A stretch of DNA of 20,875 nt from CANKHA01 sp034668785 (GTDB lineage Bacteria > Pseudomonadota > Alphaproteobacteria > Rhizobiales > Xanthobacteraceae). Shown one piece after another: positions 1 through 8,824 of this stretch; position 1 is the stretch's first letter, and each line of letters starts with the position of its first letter. The DNA is taken from NCBI GenBank assembly GCA_034668785.1, contig JAXDOS010000007.1:1-20875 (forward strand), in the 5' to 3' direction. Made by a program: the position numbers and the translations under genes. The notes beneath the pieces are model-generated. The model was not told where the DNA came from, made no database searches, and worked only from the letters and a program-made list of their open reading frames with translations.

Positions 1-2223
1 ATCGATATTTCCACCGGCGAATTCCGCATTGCCGAATGCGAACGCTCCTCGCTCGCCGCGGAGATCGCGCGGCTTGAGCCGGGCGAGCTTATCGTTTCCG
101 ACGCGCTTTATTCCGATCCCGACCTTGCGGTTTATTTCCGCTCGCTGCCGGCAGTGACGCCGCTTGCGCGCGACGTGTTCGACGGCGCCACCGCCGAACG
201 CCGGGTCGCCAATTATTTCGCGGTGGCAACGACGGATGCCTTCGGCACGCTGACGCGGCTGGAGCTGACCGCGGCGGCGGCCTGCCTCACCTATGTGGAG
301 CGCACACAGATCGGCAAACGCCCGCCGCTATCGCCCCCGCTGCGCGAGGTCGCCGGGGCTACGCTCGCTATCGATCAGGCCACGCGTGCCAATCTCGAAC
401 TCATACGGACGCTTGGCGGCGAGCGCAACGGCTCGCTGCTCGCTGCGATCGACCGCACTGTGACGGCCGCCGGCTCGCGGCTTTTGGCACAACGCCTCTC
501 CGCGCCGCTGACCAGCGCCGAGACGATCGCGCGGCGGCTAGATTGCGTCGGAGCTTTTGTCAACGACGCCAGCCTGTGCGCCGAATTGCGCCAGCGCTTA
601 CAGGCTGCGCCCGACCTTGCCCGTGCGCTCAGCCGCATTGTGGTCGAGCGTGGCGGGCCGCGCGACCTTGCCGCGATCCGCGACGGCATTGAAGCAGCGA
701 TGGCGCTGGCCGCTCGCCTCGAAGGGCTCAAGGACATGCCCGAAGACATCGCGGAGGCGGTCGGCGCACTGCGCCGGCTGGATCCGCTGATCGCGGAAGG
801 CCTCCATGCCGCACTCGCTGAAGAGTTGCCGGCGTTCAAGCGCGACGGCGGCTTCATTCGGCCCGGCTACAATGCGTCGCTCGATGAAGCACGCGCGCTG
901 CGTGATGAATCCCGCCGCGTGATTGCCGGACTACAGGCGCATTACGCCGACGGCACCGGCATTCGCGGCCTGAAAATCCGGCATAACAATGTACTCGGCT
1001 ATTTCGTCGAGGTGACGGCGCAGCACGGCGACAAGCTGATGACGCCGCCGCATAACAGTGCCTTCATCCATCGGCAGACGCTCGCGGGGCAAGTCCGCTT
1101 CACCACAACGGAGCTTGGCGATCTGGAAGCCAAAATCGCCAATGCCGCTACGCGCGCCCTCGGTATCGAGTTGGAAAGCTTCGGGCGGCTGGCCTCCACA
1201 GTCATCGCCGCCAGCGAAGCGATCAAAGCTGCCGCCGAAGCACTCGCCGTGCTCGACGTCTCCGTTGCGCTGGCGCAGATCGCAAGCGAGCGCCATTACA
1301 CGCGGCCGGAAGTCGACGACAGCCTGCATTTCGTCATCGAGGGCGGCCGCCATCCCGTGGTGGAGCAGGCGCTGTCGCGTGACGGCGCACCCTTCGTCGC
1401 CAACGACTGCGACCTCTCCCCTTCCGATGTTGCGGAAACCGGCCACATCTGGCTGCTCACCGGCCCGAACATGGGGGGCAAATCCACCTTCCTCCGGCAG
1501 AACGCGCTGATCGCCGTTCTCGCGCAAATGGGCAGCTTCGTTCCCGCCCGCCGCGCGCATATCGGTATCGTCGACCGGCTGTTCTCCCGCGTCGGCGCCG
1601 CCGACGATCTGGCGCGAGGACGTTCCACCTTTATGGTGGAGATGGTGGAGACCGCCGCCATCCTCAATCAGGCGCGGGAGCGCTCGCTGGTGATCCTGGA
1701 CGAGATCGGCCGCGGCACCTCGACCTTCGACGGGCTCTCTATCGCTTGGGCGACCATCGAGCACCTGCACGAGGTCAACCGCTGCCGTGCGCTGTTCGCC
1801 ACTCACTTTCATGAGCTGACCGCGCTGTCGACGAAGCTGCCGCGGCTGTTCAATGCTACCGTCCGCGTCAAGGAATGGCACGGCGATGTCGTGTTTCTGC
1901 ACGAGGTGGTGCCGGGCGCCGCCGACCGCTCCTATGGCATCCAGGTGGCGAAGCTCGCGGGCCTTCCCGCCGCTGTGATCGAGCGGGCGAAGCTGGTATT
2001 GGCCGGCCTGGAGGCGGAAAACCGGGTCTCGCCGGTGCGCGGCTTCGAGGATTTACCGCTATTCGCATCCGCGCCGCGTTCGTCCGCGCCCTCCCCCGAC
2101 GCCGCCTTGGAGGCGCTAGTAGCTGCGCTGACCGCGTTGCACCCGGACGAGATGTCGCCGCGCGATGCGCTGGAAGCGCTTTATGCGCTGAAGGCCAAGG
2201 TGGCCGCGAAGGAAAAAAACTAG
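1..2223 (+). CDS. mutS: DNA mismatch repair protein MutS (5' end outside the window)
   Basis: MutS recognises mispaired or looped bases and starts mismatch repair with MutL. The reading frame is open from base 1 and ends at TAG 2221-2223, giving 740 visible residues. Bacterial MutS is usually about 850-910 residues, so the N-terminal mismatch-reading domain with its Phe-x-Glu motif lies upstream. The visible part starts in the later part of domain I (IDISTGEFRIAE), then runs through the connector and lever/clamp helices to the ATPase. The Walker A loop GPNMGGKST is at visible residues 488-496, and the Walker B acidic pair is D567-E568 within LDEIGRGTSTFDG. ATHFHEL follows, and the tail carries the helix-turn-helix dimerisation region. 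The stop codon overlaps the stop of the convergent OsmC-type gene. Identity is certain from the motifs. Confidence 0.97.
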   Translation: MDISTGEFRIAECERSSLAAEIARLEPGELIVSDALYSDPDLAVYFRSLPAVTPLARDVFDGATAERRVANYFAVATTDAFGTLTRLELTAAAACLTYVERTQIGKRPPLSPPLREVAGATLAIDQATRANLELIRTLGGERNGSLLAAIDRTVTAAGSRLLAQRLSAPLTSAETIARRLDCVGAFVNDASLCAELRQRLQAAPDLARALSRIVVERGGPRDLAAIRDGIEAAMALAARLEGLKDMPEDIAEAVGALRRLDPLIAEGLHAALAEELPAFKRDGGFIRPGYNASLDEARALRDESRRVIAGLQAHYADGTGIRGLKIRHNNVLGYFVEVTAQHGDKLMTPPHNSAFIHRQTLAGQVRFTTTELGDLEAKIANAATRALGIELESFGRLASTVIAASEAIKAAAEALAVLDVSVALAQIASERHYTRPEVDDSLHFVIEGGRHPVVEQALSRDGAPFVANDCDLSPSDVAETGHIWLLTGPNMGGKSTFLRQNALIAVLAQMGSFVPARRAHIGIVDRLFSRVGAADDLARGRSTFMVEMVETAAILNQARERSLVILDEIGRGTSTFDGLSIAWATIEHLHEVNRCRALFATHFHELTALSTKLPRLFNATVRVKEWHGDVVFLHEVVPGAADRSYGIQVAKLAGLPAAVIERAKLVLAGLEAENRVSPVRGFEDLPLFASAPRSSAPSPDAALEALVAALTALHPDEMSPRDALEALYALKAKVAAKEKN

Positions 2224-2729
2224 ACGCGATTCATGCTGACGGCGACCGGCGGGCCGGACTTGATCGTTTGATAGACCACGCAATAGCGCTCGGTAAGCTT
2301 CAATAACTGATCGAGCTTGTCCTGCGGCGCGGCGGTATCGACATCAAAGCGCAAACGGATTTGCGCGAAGCCGACCGGCGCATCCTTGGCAACGCCGAGC
2401 GTGCCGCGGAAATCGAGATCGCCCTCGGCGGATACGGTGCCGGATTTGAGCGGAATGTCGATCGCGGTCGCCACCGCTTTGAGCGTGACGCCGGCGCAAG
2501 CGACAAGCGCTTCCAGCAGCATGTCGCCGGAGCAAAGCTCCATTCCCGATCCGCCGGTCGCCGGATGCAAGCCCGCGACCGCGAGCGCGCGCCCGGTCTC
2601 CACCTTGCAGGCGATGTTGCTATCGTCGAGCGTGCCCTTGGCTTTCAGGGTGATCAGACCCGCCTTGGGGTCGCTCTTGTAGCGCTCCTTGATCGGCGCC
2701 TGCATCGCGCGCAGTTCGGCGGCATCCAT
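2220..2729 (-). CDS. OsmC family protein (peroxiredoxin-like)
   Basis: This 169-residue protein belongs to the OsmC/Ohr superfamily, whose members reduce organic or lipid hydroperoxides with a pair of cysteines. The two expected cysteines are visible: C78 in ALVACAGVTL and C150 in TERYCVVYQT, in the usual spacing on the long central helix and the C-terminal part. The sequence is closer to the broad OsmC family than to Ohr. The start ATG at 2729 is preceded by AAAGGAA at good spacing. The gene converges on mutS, and both TAG stops share the palindrome CTAG at 2220-2223. It points the same way as the importer genes upstream, but a 124-bp palindromic repeat lies between them, so co-transcription is uncertain. 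Substrate unknown. Confidence 0.9.
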   Translation of the reverse strand: MDAAELRAMQAPIKERYKSDPKAGLITLKAKGTLDDSNIACKVETGRALAVAGLHPATGGSGMELCSGDMLLEALVACAGVTLKAVATAIDIPLKSGTVSAEGDLDFRGTLGVAKDAPVGFAQIRLRFDVDTAAPQDKLDQLLKLTERYCVVYQTIKSGPPVAVSMNRV

Positions 2730-2743
2730 ATTAAATTCCTTTC

Positions 2744-2867
2744 GTCATGGTCGGACTTGGGCCGGCCATCCACGTCTTGGTGTCTCGGCTTGGTATAAGA
2801 CGTGGATGCCCGGCACAAGAGTCTACACTTGGGCCCGCCGGAGGCGGGACCCGAGTGCCGGGCATGA
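2744..2867. repeat. Intergenic palindromic repeat element
   Basis: Two hairpins stand side by side. Arms 2761-2778 and 2797-2814 pair at 17 of 18 positions (core CATCCACGTCTT). Arms 2826-2839 and 2843-2857 pair with one bulge and two mismatches. The outer edges also match loosely: GTCATGG at 2744 and the reverse of GGCATGAC near 2867. The element fills nearly the whole gap between the ATPase gene and the osmC-type gene. Its wording resembles palindromic repeats scattered between genes in Bradyrhizobium-like genomes; that is recollection, not a search. It may act as a bidirectional terminator or a transcript-stabilising hairpin. Confidence 0.75.
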
Positions 2868-2884
2868 CGGCTAAGAACAGGGCC

Positions 2885-3676
2885 TCACCACCACAGCGCG
2901 GCGCCGGCCTCGCTCTTGGTCTCGCCGTCGTTCACGGTCGCGGCGCGGTCGAGTGAACGGTCGAGCGCCGCCAAAATACGGCGCTTGGCAAAGTCGAAAG
3001 CCGCGGACTGACGGTCGCGCGGCCGCGGCAGGTTGGTTTCGATCTCCTCGAAAATGCGGCCGGGGCGCGAGCGCATCACCAGCACGCGGTCGGCGAGCAC
3101 GATTGCCTCGTCCACATCGTGGGTCACCAGCACCAGCGTCGGCTTCAGGTCAGCCCACAGATCGAGCAAGTGATCCTGCAGGTCGATGCGGGTGAAAGCG
3201 TCGAGCGCGGAAAAGGGCTCATCCAGCAACAGCACCTCCGGGCGCGGCACCAAAGCGCGGGCGATTGCGACGCGTTGCGCCTGGCCGCCGGACAATTCGC
3301 GCGGCCACATCTTAGCCTTCTCCGTCAACCCGACGCGTTCCAGCGCGGTAGCGACGCGCGCGTTGCGCTCGGACCCCAGTACGCCGGCGAGTCCGAAGCC
3401 GACATTGTCAGCCACAGTGAGCCAGGGCAGCAGCCGCGGCTCCTGAAAGATGACGCCGATTTTTTCATGCGGCGCGCGGATCGGAATGCCGTTCAACGTC
3501 ACCGTGCCTTGGGTCGGAGGATCAAGGCCGGCCGCCGCCCGCAACAACGTCGACTTGCCGCAACCGGACCCGCCGACGATGGCGACGATTTCGCCCAGCT
3601 CAACCTCAAGCGAGACGCCATCAACGGCCCGTACGCCGTTGGGATAGGTCTTGCCGACGCGGTCGAGGACCAGCAT
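2885..3676 (-). CDS. ABC importer ATPase, SsuB/TauB/NrtD type
   Basis: This is the cytoplasmic ATP-hydrolysing subunit of a nitrate/sulfonate/taurine-class importer, 263 residues, the normal length. Walker A GGSGCGKST is at residues 35-43, the Q-loop glutamine at Q78, signature LSGGQ at 128-132, Walker B LLLDEP at 149-154 and the switch histidine at H186 in VTHDVDEA. The ATG at 3676 has AGGAGACAGGA just upstream. The permease stop lies 9 bases before this start, so the two are one operon in the order binding protein, permease, ATPase. The family (sulfonate, taurine, nitrate or thiamine-precursor uptake) is clear from sequence style. The exact substrate is not, and no desulfonating monooxygenase (SsuD, TauD) is in the window to settle it. 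Confidence 0.93.
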   Translation of the reverse strand: MLVLDRVGKTYPNGVRAVDGVSLEVELGEIVAIVGGSGCGKSTLLRAAAGLDPPTQGTVTLNGIPIRAPHEKIGVIFQEPRLLPWLTVADNVGFGLAGVLGSERNARVATALERVGLTEKAKMWPRELSGGQAQRVAIARALVPRPEVLLLDEPFSALDAFTRIDLQDHLLDLWADLKPTLVLVTHDVDEAIVLADRVLVMRSRPGRIFEEIETNLPRPRDRQSAAFDFAKRRILAALDRSLDRAATVNDGETKSEAGAALWW

Positions 3677-3685
3677 TCCTGTCTC

Positions 3686-4522
3686 CTATCGCCGCGCGGC
3701 GACGTCTTCCCAGCGCAGCAACGGCGCTGTGGCCATGGCGAGCAGCCAATCCGTGGTCTTGCCGAGAATTCCGAAGGCTACGATGGCCGCGACGATTTCG
3801 GCGGGTTTGCCGAGTTGCTGGCCGTCGATCAGCAAGAAGCCAAGCCCCTGCGAGGCGCCGAGAAACTCCGCCGCCAGCACGAACATCCAACCAAGCCCGA
3901 GGCCCGCGCGCAGCGAGAGCACATAGGCGGGCATCACCGCCGGCAGCAAAATGCGGCGTATCATCTGAAAGCCGGACAGACGAAAGATACGGCCGACTTC
4001 GACAATCTTGCGGTCTACCGATAGCAGTGCGCCCATCACTCCGAGGTAGACGGGAAAGAACACGCCGACGGCGATGAGAATGATCTTCGATGCCTCGTAG
4101 ATGCCGAACCATAGGATGAACAACGGCACCCAGGCGATCGACGGCACGGCACGCAAAGCTTGGAAGGTCGGATCGAAAATACGGTAAGCCAGCAGCGAAT
4201 AGCCGCTGATCGCCCCAAGAATCGTGCCCTCCAGCACGCCGAAGAAGAAGCCCGCGGCGACGCGCCACAGCGTCGCCAGCGTATGCGCTTGCAGTTCCCC
4301 GGTCTCCGCCAATTCGGCGAAGGTGCGGAAGACCACGGACGGCGGCGGCACCAGACGCCCGTTCGAAAATCCCATCCGCACGGCGATTTCCCAGCCGACC
4401 GCCAATCCGACCGGCAACAGCAGGCCAAGCGCGGGCCGCGCCAGGCGGACCAGCCAGCCTTTCGACGCTTTATTTGCCGCTGGAGCCTGCTCAGCAGTCG
4501 CCGTCATGGATACAAGAGACAT
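3686..4522 (-). CDS. ABC importer permease, SsuC/TauC type
   Basis: Inner-membrane subunit of the same importer, 278 residues from the chosen start, with about six hydrophobic segments. The first is near residues 31-50 (LGLLLPVGLAVGWEIAV), and the loop that docks the ATPase lies around residues 185-215 (LLPAVMPAYVLSLRAG). The frame stays open upstream to an ATG at 4612, but that extension is Cys/Arg-rich, lacks membrane character and has no good ribosome-binding site. I chose ATG 4522 (MSLVSMTATAEQ), with GAGCGGG upstream. ATG 4507 is a further option. About 200 bases with a palindromic repeat separate it from the binding-protein gene, so transcription from there must read through that repeat or restart. 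Confidence 0.9.
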   Translation of the reverse strand: MSLVSMTATAEQAPAANKASKGWLVRLARPALGLLLPVGLAVGWEIAVRMGFSNGRLVPPPSVVFRTFAELAETGELQAHTLATLWRVAAGFFFGVLEGTILGAISGYSLLAYRIFDPTFQALRAVPSIAWVPLFILWFGIYEASKIILIAVGVFFPVYLGVMGALLSVDRKIVEVGRIFRLSGFQMIRRILLPAVMPAYVLSLRAGLGLGWMFVLAAEFLGASQGLGFLLIDGQQLGKPAEIVAAIVAFGILGKTTDWLLAMATAPLLRWEDVAARR

Positions 4523-4627
4523 AACCCGCTCGCGGAATGCAACATCATCGCTGCTGCAGCGGCTTCCCGGACGCGGTGCAGCGCACGCACAGGATAAGTT
4601 TACGCAATCCACGCAAGCTTGATTGCG

Positions 4628-4706
4628 TGCGGTGCACCGCAGATCCGGGACCGTTCGGAACTGTGGCGGTCCCGGGTCTGCAGCGCATCATTACATGCTG
4701 CGCTGC
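4628..4706. repeat. Cluster of palindromes between binding-protein and permease genes
   Basis: Three palindromes follow one another. TGCGGTGCACCGCA at 4628-4641 is a perfect 14-bp palindrome. Arms 4640-4653 and 4667-4680 (core CCGGGACC) pair at 13 of 14 positions. Arms 4680-4687 and 4699-4706 (GCAGCGCA) pair perfectly. The rest of the 4523-4723 gap shows nothing else I can name. The composition resembles mosaic intergenic repeats of Bradyrhizobium/Rhodopseudomonas-like genomes. Lying inside an operon, it could lower expression of the permease and ATPase relative to the binding protein, a common arrangement in importers. Confidence 0.65.
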
Positions 4707-4723
4707 GCCCGGGAAACGCGTGA

Positions 4724-5698
4724 TCAGTTCGCCACGTAACGGTCGTCAATCAGATCATCGACGGATTTTTCCACGTCAACAGAGGCTTGCACCACGCCGG
4801 CTTTCTGCAGGGCGAGGCCGGCTTGCAAAATAGATTCCCGCTGTGCCGGGCCGATCTTGTTGAATGTAAGCTGTGTACGCTCCTTCAACTGCTTGTCGAC
4901 AACGTTTTCCGGCAGCTTGGTTACGGTGATGAAGATCTTCTTCAGTTCATCGTAATTGGCCAACGAATATTTGCGCGCCTCCTCATAGGCGGAGATCACG
5001 CGCTTCACGATATCCGGGTGGTCTTTCACGAAGTCTTCCGGCGAATTGAGGATGCCCCAGGTATTCGCCTCGGCGTTGCGATAGAACAGCCTGGCTCCCT
5101 CCTGCAGCTCGACCTGCGCCATGGGTGGGTCGAGGCCGGCCCATGCATCGACATCGCCGCGGATCAGCAAATTGCCGCCGTCGGCATGTTGTTGCACCAA
5201 CACCGGCGTGATGTCCTTATCCGTCAAGCCGACCGAAAGCAGCGCGCGGACCAGGAAGATGTGCGGATCGGTGCCGCGCACCATCGCGACGCGCTTGCCT
5301 TTGAGGTCTTCGATTTTGGTGATCTTGCTGTCTTTGGTCGTGACCAGCGCGGTCCATTCCGGCCGCGAATAAACGTAGACCGATTTGATCGGATTGCCGT
5401 TGATCTTGGCTACCAGCGCGGCGGAACCGGCGGTCGAGCCGAAATCGATGGAGCCGGCATTGAGGAACTGAAGGGCGTTGCTGGAACTCACCGTCTGCAC
5501 CCAGCGGATGGCGATGCCGTCCTTGGCAAATTCTTTTTCGAGGAAGCCCTTCTCCTTCAGCAGCATCGACACCGGATTATAGGTCGCCCAATCGATGCGG
5601 ATTTCTTTTGGATTGTCCGCCGCGACAGCGGCGGCAGCCGGTACAATGCCGGCAAGTATGGCGAGCGCAAACAGCGAACGCCGAGATAGGAAACTCAT
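4724..5698 (-). CDS. ABC importer periplasmic substrate-binding protein, SsuA/NMT1-like
   Basis: A 324-residue exported solute-binding protein of the aliphatic sulfonate/taurine/nitrate group. The N-terminus is a classic Sec signal peptide: MSFLSRRSLF, a hydrophobic stretch, and a likely cleavage near residues 26-28 (AVAAD). The mature part opens with a strand (KEIRIDWATYNP), followed by LLKEKGFLEKEF, the FLNAGSIDFG segment and LKGKRVAMVRGTDPH, all typical of this fold. The frame also opens at a GTG (5713) and an ATG (5704). ATG 5698 is preferred because GGAGG sits 8 bases upstream, whereas it overlaps or abuts the other two. It is the first gene of the operon. The ligand cannot be deduced. 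Confidence 0.92.
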   Translation of the reverse strand: MSFLSRRSLFALAILAGIVPAAAAVAADNPKEIRIDWATYNPVSMLLKEKGFLEKEFAKDGIAIRWVQTVSSSNALQFLNAGSIDFGSTAGSAALVAKINGNPIKSVYVYSRPEWTALVTTKDSKITKIEDLKGKRVAMVRGTDPHIFLVRALLSVGLTDKDITPVLVQQHADGGNLLIRGDVDAWAGLDPPMAQVELQEGARLFYRNAEANTWGILNSPEDFVKDHPDIVKRVISAYEEARKYSLANYDELKKIFITVTKLPENVVDKQLKERTQLTFNKIGPAQRESILQAGLALQKAGVVQASVDVEKSVDDLIDDRYVAN

Positions 5699-5992
5699 TG
5701 GCATCCTCCACACGCAAGTGATCCTTCGCGCCTGCGGACGCGAGAGGTTTCCGGCCTATTGTCGAGAGGCCCCCTGGATACTTAGCGGTATTTCGCCGCT
5801 TGCCGCAAGCAGACCACTCGCAGCGACGATAGTTTTATTCTCGTATAACGCGAATATCCCCGAGCAATGAGACATTCTTTCCTTAATACTACCCGTCGGA
5901 GGAAAGTTATACTTACACCAGAAGCGCCGAGAACTGGCGTGATAAGCTTCGCTTGGTGACACCGCCGACCGGCTCGTCTATCCCGAAGCATC
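5699..5992. promoter_or_regulatory. Divergent intergenic region between importer operon and glnD
   Basis: These 294 bases must hold the promoters of both divergent units. A distinctly AT-rich patch lies around 5830-5915. Two small palindromes are visible: GCTTGCCGCAAGC (5798-5810, perfect 5-bp arms around CCG) and ATTC-TCG-TATAA-CGC-GAAT (5837-5855, 6 of 7 pairs). Either could be an operator for the importer, for example for a LysR-type regulator, but no specific regulator can be named. I found no convincing -35/-10 pair. Confidence 0.35.
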
Positions 5993-8785
5993 ATGCCTCT
6001 GACGCCTCTTCACTCCGGCGAAATTTTCGACGCCGCGGAGATTTCCGCCGATCTTGACCGCATCGCCGCGGCGCATACCGGCCGCGACCGCGAGCTGAGA
6101 GCGGCTGTCGCCCAGCGCCTCAAGGCCGCGCTGATTGAAGGACGCGCAAGAGCCGAACAGCTTTTGCTCAAAGACCGGCACGGCCGGCGTTGCGCCCAGC
6201 GCCTGTGTTTCATGCAGGACGAGATCATCCGCGTGATCTTCGAATTCGTCGGCAGGCATCTTTACCGCTCGCAGAACCCTTCCGAAGCGGAGCGCATGGT
6301 CATCATTGCCACCGGCGGCTACGGCCGCGGCTTGATGGCGCCGGGCTCCGACATCGATCTGCTCTTCCTGCTGCCTTACAAGCAGACCGCCTGGGGAGAA
6401 TCCGTCGCGGAGGCGATCCTCTATTGCCTTTGGGACATGGGGCTGAAGGTGGGACACGCCACCCGCTCGGTCGACGAGTGCATCCGCCAGGCCAAGGCGG
6501 ACATGACCATCCGCACCGCCGTCCTCGAGGCGCGCTTTCTGCTCGGCGACCGCAAGCTCTACGACGAACTGATCGCGCGCTTCGACAAGGAGATCGTGCA
6601 GGGCACAGCATCCGAGTTCGTCATCGCCAAGCTTGCCGAGCGCGAGGAGCGCCATCGCCGCGCCGGGCAATCGCGCTATCTGGTCGAGCCGAACGTCAAG
6701 GACGGCAAAGGCGGCTTACGCGACCTGCACACACTGTTCTGGATCGCCAAATATGTTTATCGCGTGCGCGAGCCCGCAGAATTGATCGAGCGCGGCGTGT
6801 TCGATCATCAGGAGTTCGCGCTGTTCCGCCGCTGCGAGGATTTTCTCTGGTCGGTGCGCTGTCACATCCACTTCGTCACCGGACATACAGAAGAACGGCT
6901 TTCCTTCGACATCCAGCGCGAGATCGCCGTCCGGCTTGGCTATACCGAACATCCGGGGATGCAGGATGTCGAACGCTTCATGAAGCATTACTTCCTGATT
7001 GCGAAGGACGTCGGCGACCTCACCGCCATTCTCTGCGCCGAGCTGGAGGAAAGCCAAGCCAAGCCAACACCGGTGCTCAGCCGGATGATGGCGAAGTTCC
7101 GGCCAAGCGGGCGCCGCACGCTGACCGAGACCGAGGATTTCGTTGTTGACAACAACCGCATCAATATCGCCGATCCTCAAGTCTTCCAGCGCGACCCGAT
7201 CAATTTCATCCGCATCTTCCATTTGGCGCAGAAGCACAATCTGGCATTCCACCCGGACGCCACCCGCGTGATCACGCGCTCGTTGAAGCTGATCGATGCC
7301 GATCTGCGCCGGAATGAAGAGGCGAACCGGCTGTTCCTGGAAATCCTGACGTCGCAAGACGCGGAGATCGTGCTGCGGCGGATGAACGAGACCGGCGTGC
7401 TCGGCCGATTTTTCCATGCCTTCGGCCGCATCGTCGCGATGATGCAGTTCAACATGTATCACCACTACACGGTGGACGAGCATCTCTTGCGCTGTATCGG
7501 CGTGCTGACGGAAATCGAGCGCGGCAACAATGAGGAATTTGCGCTGGCCAATGACCTGATGCGCAAGATCCAGCCGCAAAACCGGCCCGTGCTTTACGTC
7601 GCGCTCTTTCTGCATGACATCGCCAAGGGGCGTACCGAGGATCATTCCATCGCCGGCGCCCGCGTCGCCCGCCGCGTTTGCCCGCGGCTCGGCTTCTCGT
7701 CCGCCGAAACCGAGACGATTGCCTGGCTGATCGAGCAGCATCTCGTGATGTCCACGATCGCGCAATCGCGCGACCTTTCCGACCGCAAGACCATCGAAAA
7801 CTTTGCCGCCATCGTGCAATCGCTGGAACGGTTGAAGCTTTTGACCATTCTCACCACCGCCGACATCCGGGCGGTCGGGCCAGGCGTCTGGAACGGGTGG
7901 AAGGCGCAATTGCTGCGCACGCTCTATTACGAGACCGAGCCGGTGCTCACCGGTGGCTTCTCCGAGGTCAACCGGGCGCAGCGCGTGGCCATCGCGCAGG
8001 CCGAGTTCAGGGCGGAGATGAAGGATTGGCCGGCGGCGAAGCTCGACGCCTATATCGCCCGGCACTATCCGGCCTATTGGCTCAAGGTCGATCTGCCGCA
8101 CAAGATCGCGCATGCACGCTTCCTGCGCGACGCGGAGGAAACCGGAAAGTCGCTCGCCACTACCGTTGGTTTCGATGCGGCGCGTGGCGTCACTGAGCTG
8201 ACCGTACTGGCGCCGGATCATCCGTGGTTGTTGTCGATCATCGCCGGCGCCTGTGCGATAACCGGCGCCAACATCGTCGATGCGCAGATCTATACGACCA
8301 CCGACGGGCTGGCGCTCGACACCATCACCGTGTCGCGCGAGTTCGACCGCGAGGAAGACGAGATGCGCCGCGCCGCGCGTATCGCCACGTCGATCGAGAA
8401 GGCATTACGCGGCGACCTGAGACTGCCGGACGTGGTGCCGAAGCGCACTGCGCCGAAGGGACGGCTCAAGGCCTTTGCCGTGGAGCCGGAGGTGACCATT
8501 AACAACCAATGGTCCCATCGCTATACGGTGGTGGAAGTGACCGGCCTCGACCGGCCTGGCTTGCTGTATGAGGTGACGGCAACGCTATCCAAGCTCAACC
8601 TCAATATCGCCTCCGCCCATGTGGCGACGTTCGGCGAACGCGTCGTCGACGTCTTCTACGTCACCGACCTCTTGGGGGCGAAGCTATCATCGCCAACCCG
8701 GCATGCGGCGATCAAACGCGCGCTGCTCCAGCTGTTCGCGCCGGGGCCTGACCTCCAACTACAAAAGAGCGCAGCCCTCGGGTGA
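5993..8785 (+). CDS. glnD: Bifunctional [protein-PII] uridylyltransferase/uridylyl-removing enzyme GlnD
   Basis: GlnD senses glutamine and adds or removes UMP on PII proteins (GlnB/GlnK), setting glutamine synthetase and Ntr activity. It has 930 residues, the usual length, with all domains present. The nucleotidyltransferase domain has GGYGRG at 108-113 and the metal-binding aspartates D120 and D122 in GSDIDLL. A helical linker follows, then an HD domain for UMP removal with H541-D542 in FLHDIAKG. Two ACT domains for glutamine sensing come last, near 735-805 (ELTVLAPDHPWLLS) and 845-915 (VVEVTGLDRPGLLYEV). ATG 5993 has only a weak GAAG upstream. In several rhizobia mutS and glnD are neighbours; here the osmC-type gene and importer lie between them. 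Confidence 0.97.
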   Translation: MPLTPLHSGEIFDAAEISADLDRIAAAHTGRDRELRAAVAQRLKAALIEGRARAEQLLLKDRHGRRCAQRLCFMQDEIIRVIFEFVGRHLYRSQNPSEAERMVIIATGGYGRGLMAPGSDIDLLFLLPYKQTAWGESVAEAILYCLWDMGLKVGHATRSVDECIRQAKADMTIRTAVLEARFLLGDRKLYDELIARFDKEIVQGTASEFVIAKLAEREERHRRAGQSRYLVEPNVKDGKGGLRDLHTLFWIAKYVYRVREPAELIERGVFDHQEFALFRRCEDFLWSVRCHIHFVTGHTEERLSFDIQREIAVRLGYTEHPGMQDVERFMKHYFLIAKDVGDLTAILCAELEESQAKPTPVLSRMMAKFRPSGRRTLTETEDFVVDNNRINIADPQVFQRDPINFIRIFHLAQKHNLAFHPDATRVITRSLKLIDADLRRNEEANRLFLEILTSQDAEIVLRRMNETGVLGRFFHAFGRIVAMMQFNMYHHYTVDEHLLRCIGVLTEIERGNNEEFALANDLMRKIQPQNRPVLYVALFLHDIAKGRTEDHSIAGARVARRVCPRLGFSSAETETIAWLIEQHLVMSTIAQSRDLSDRKTIENFAAIVQSLERLKLLTILTTADIRAVGPGVWNGWKAQLLRTLYYETEPVLTGGFSEVNRAQRVAIAQAEFRAEMKDWPAAKLDAYIARHYPAYWLKVDLPHKIAHARFLRDAEETGKSLATTVGFDAARGVTELTVLAPDHPWLLSIIAGACAITGANIVDAQIYTTTDGLALDTITVSREFDREEDEMRRAARIATSIEKALRGDLRLPDVVPKRTAPKGRLKAFAVEPEVTINNQWSHRYTVVEVTGLDRPGLLYEVTATLSKLNLNIASAHVATFGERVVDVFYVTDLLGAKLSSPTRHAAIKRALLQLFAPGPDLQLQKSAALG

Positions 8786-8795
8786 TGGCCCGAGG
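8776..8795. terminator. Hairpin at the glnD stop codon
   Basis: CCTCGGG (8776-8782) pairs perfectly with CCCGAGG (8789-8795) across a 6-base loop that contains the glnD TGA (8783-8785). It lies between two convergent genes and could terminate either transcript. There is no clear T-run after it, so it is not a textbook intrinsic terminator. Confidence 0.35.
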
Positions 8796-8824
8796 CGCGC
8801 GCGTCAGCCGCGAAGCTCGGCAGC

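Noticed and set aside
931..1902. Long minus-strand open frame (323 codons) opposite mutS
   Set aside because: Antisense shadow; mutS motifs are continuous on the plus strand.
6716..8221. Long minus-strand open frame (501 codons) opposite glnD
   Set aside because: Antisense shadow of a fully conserved gene in GC-rich DNA; no family resemblance.
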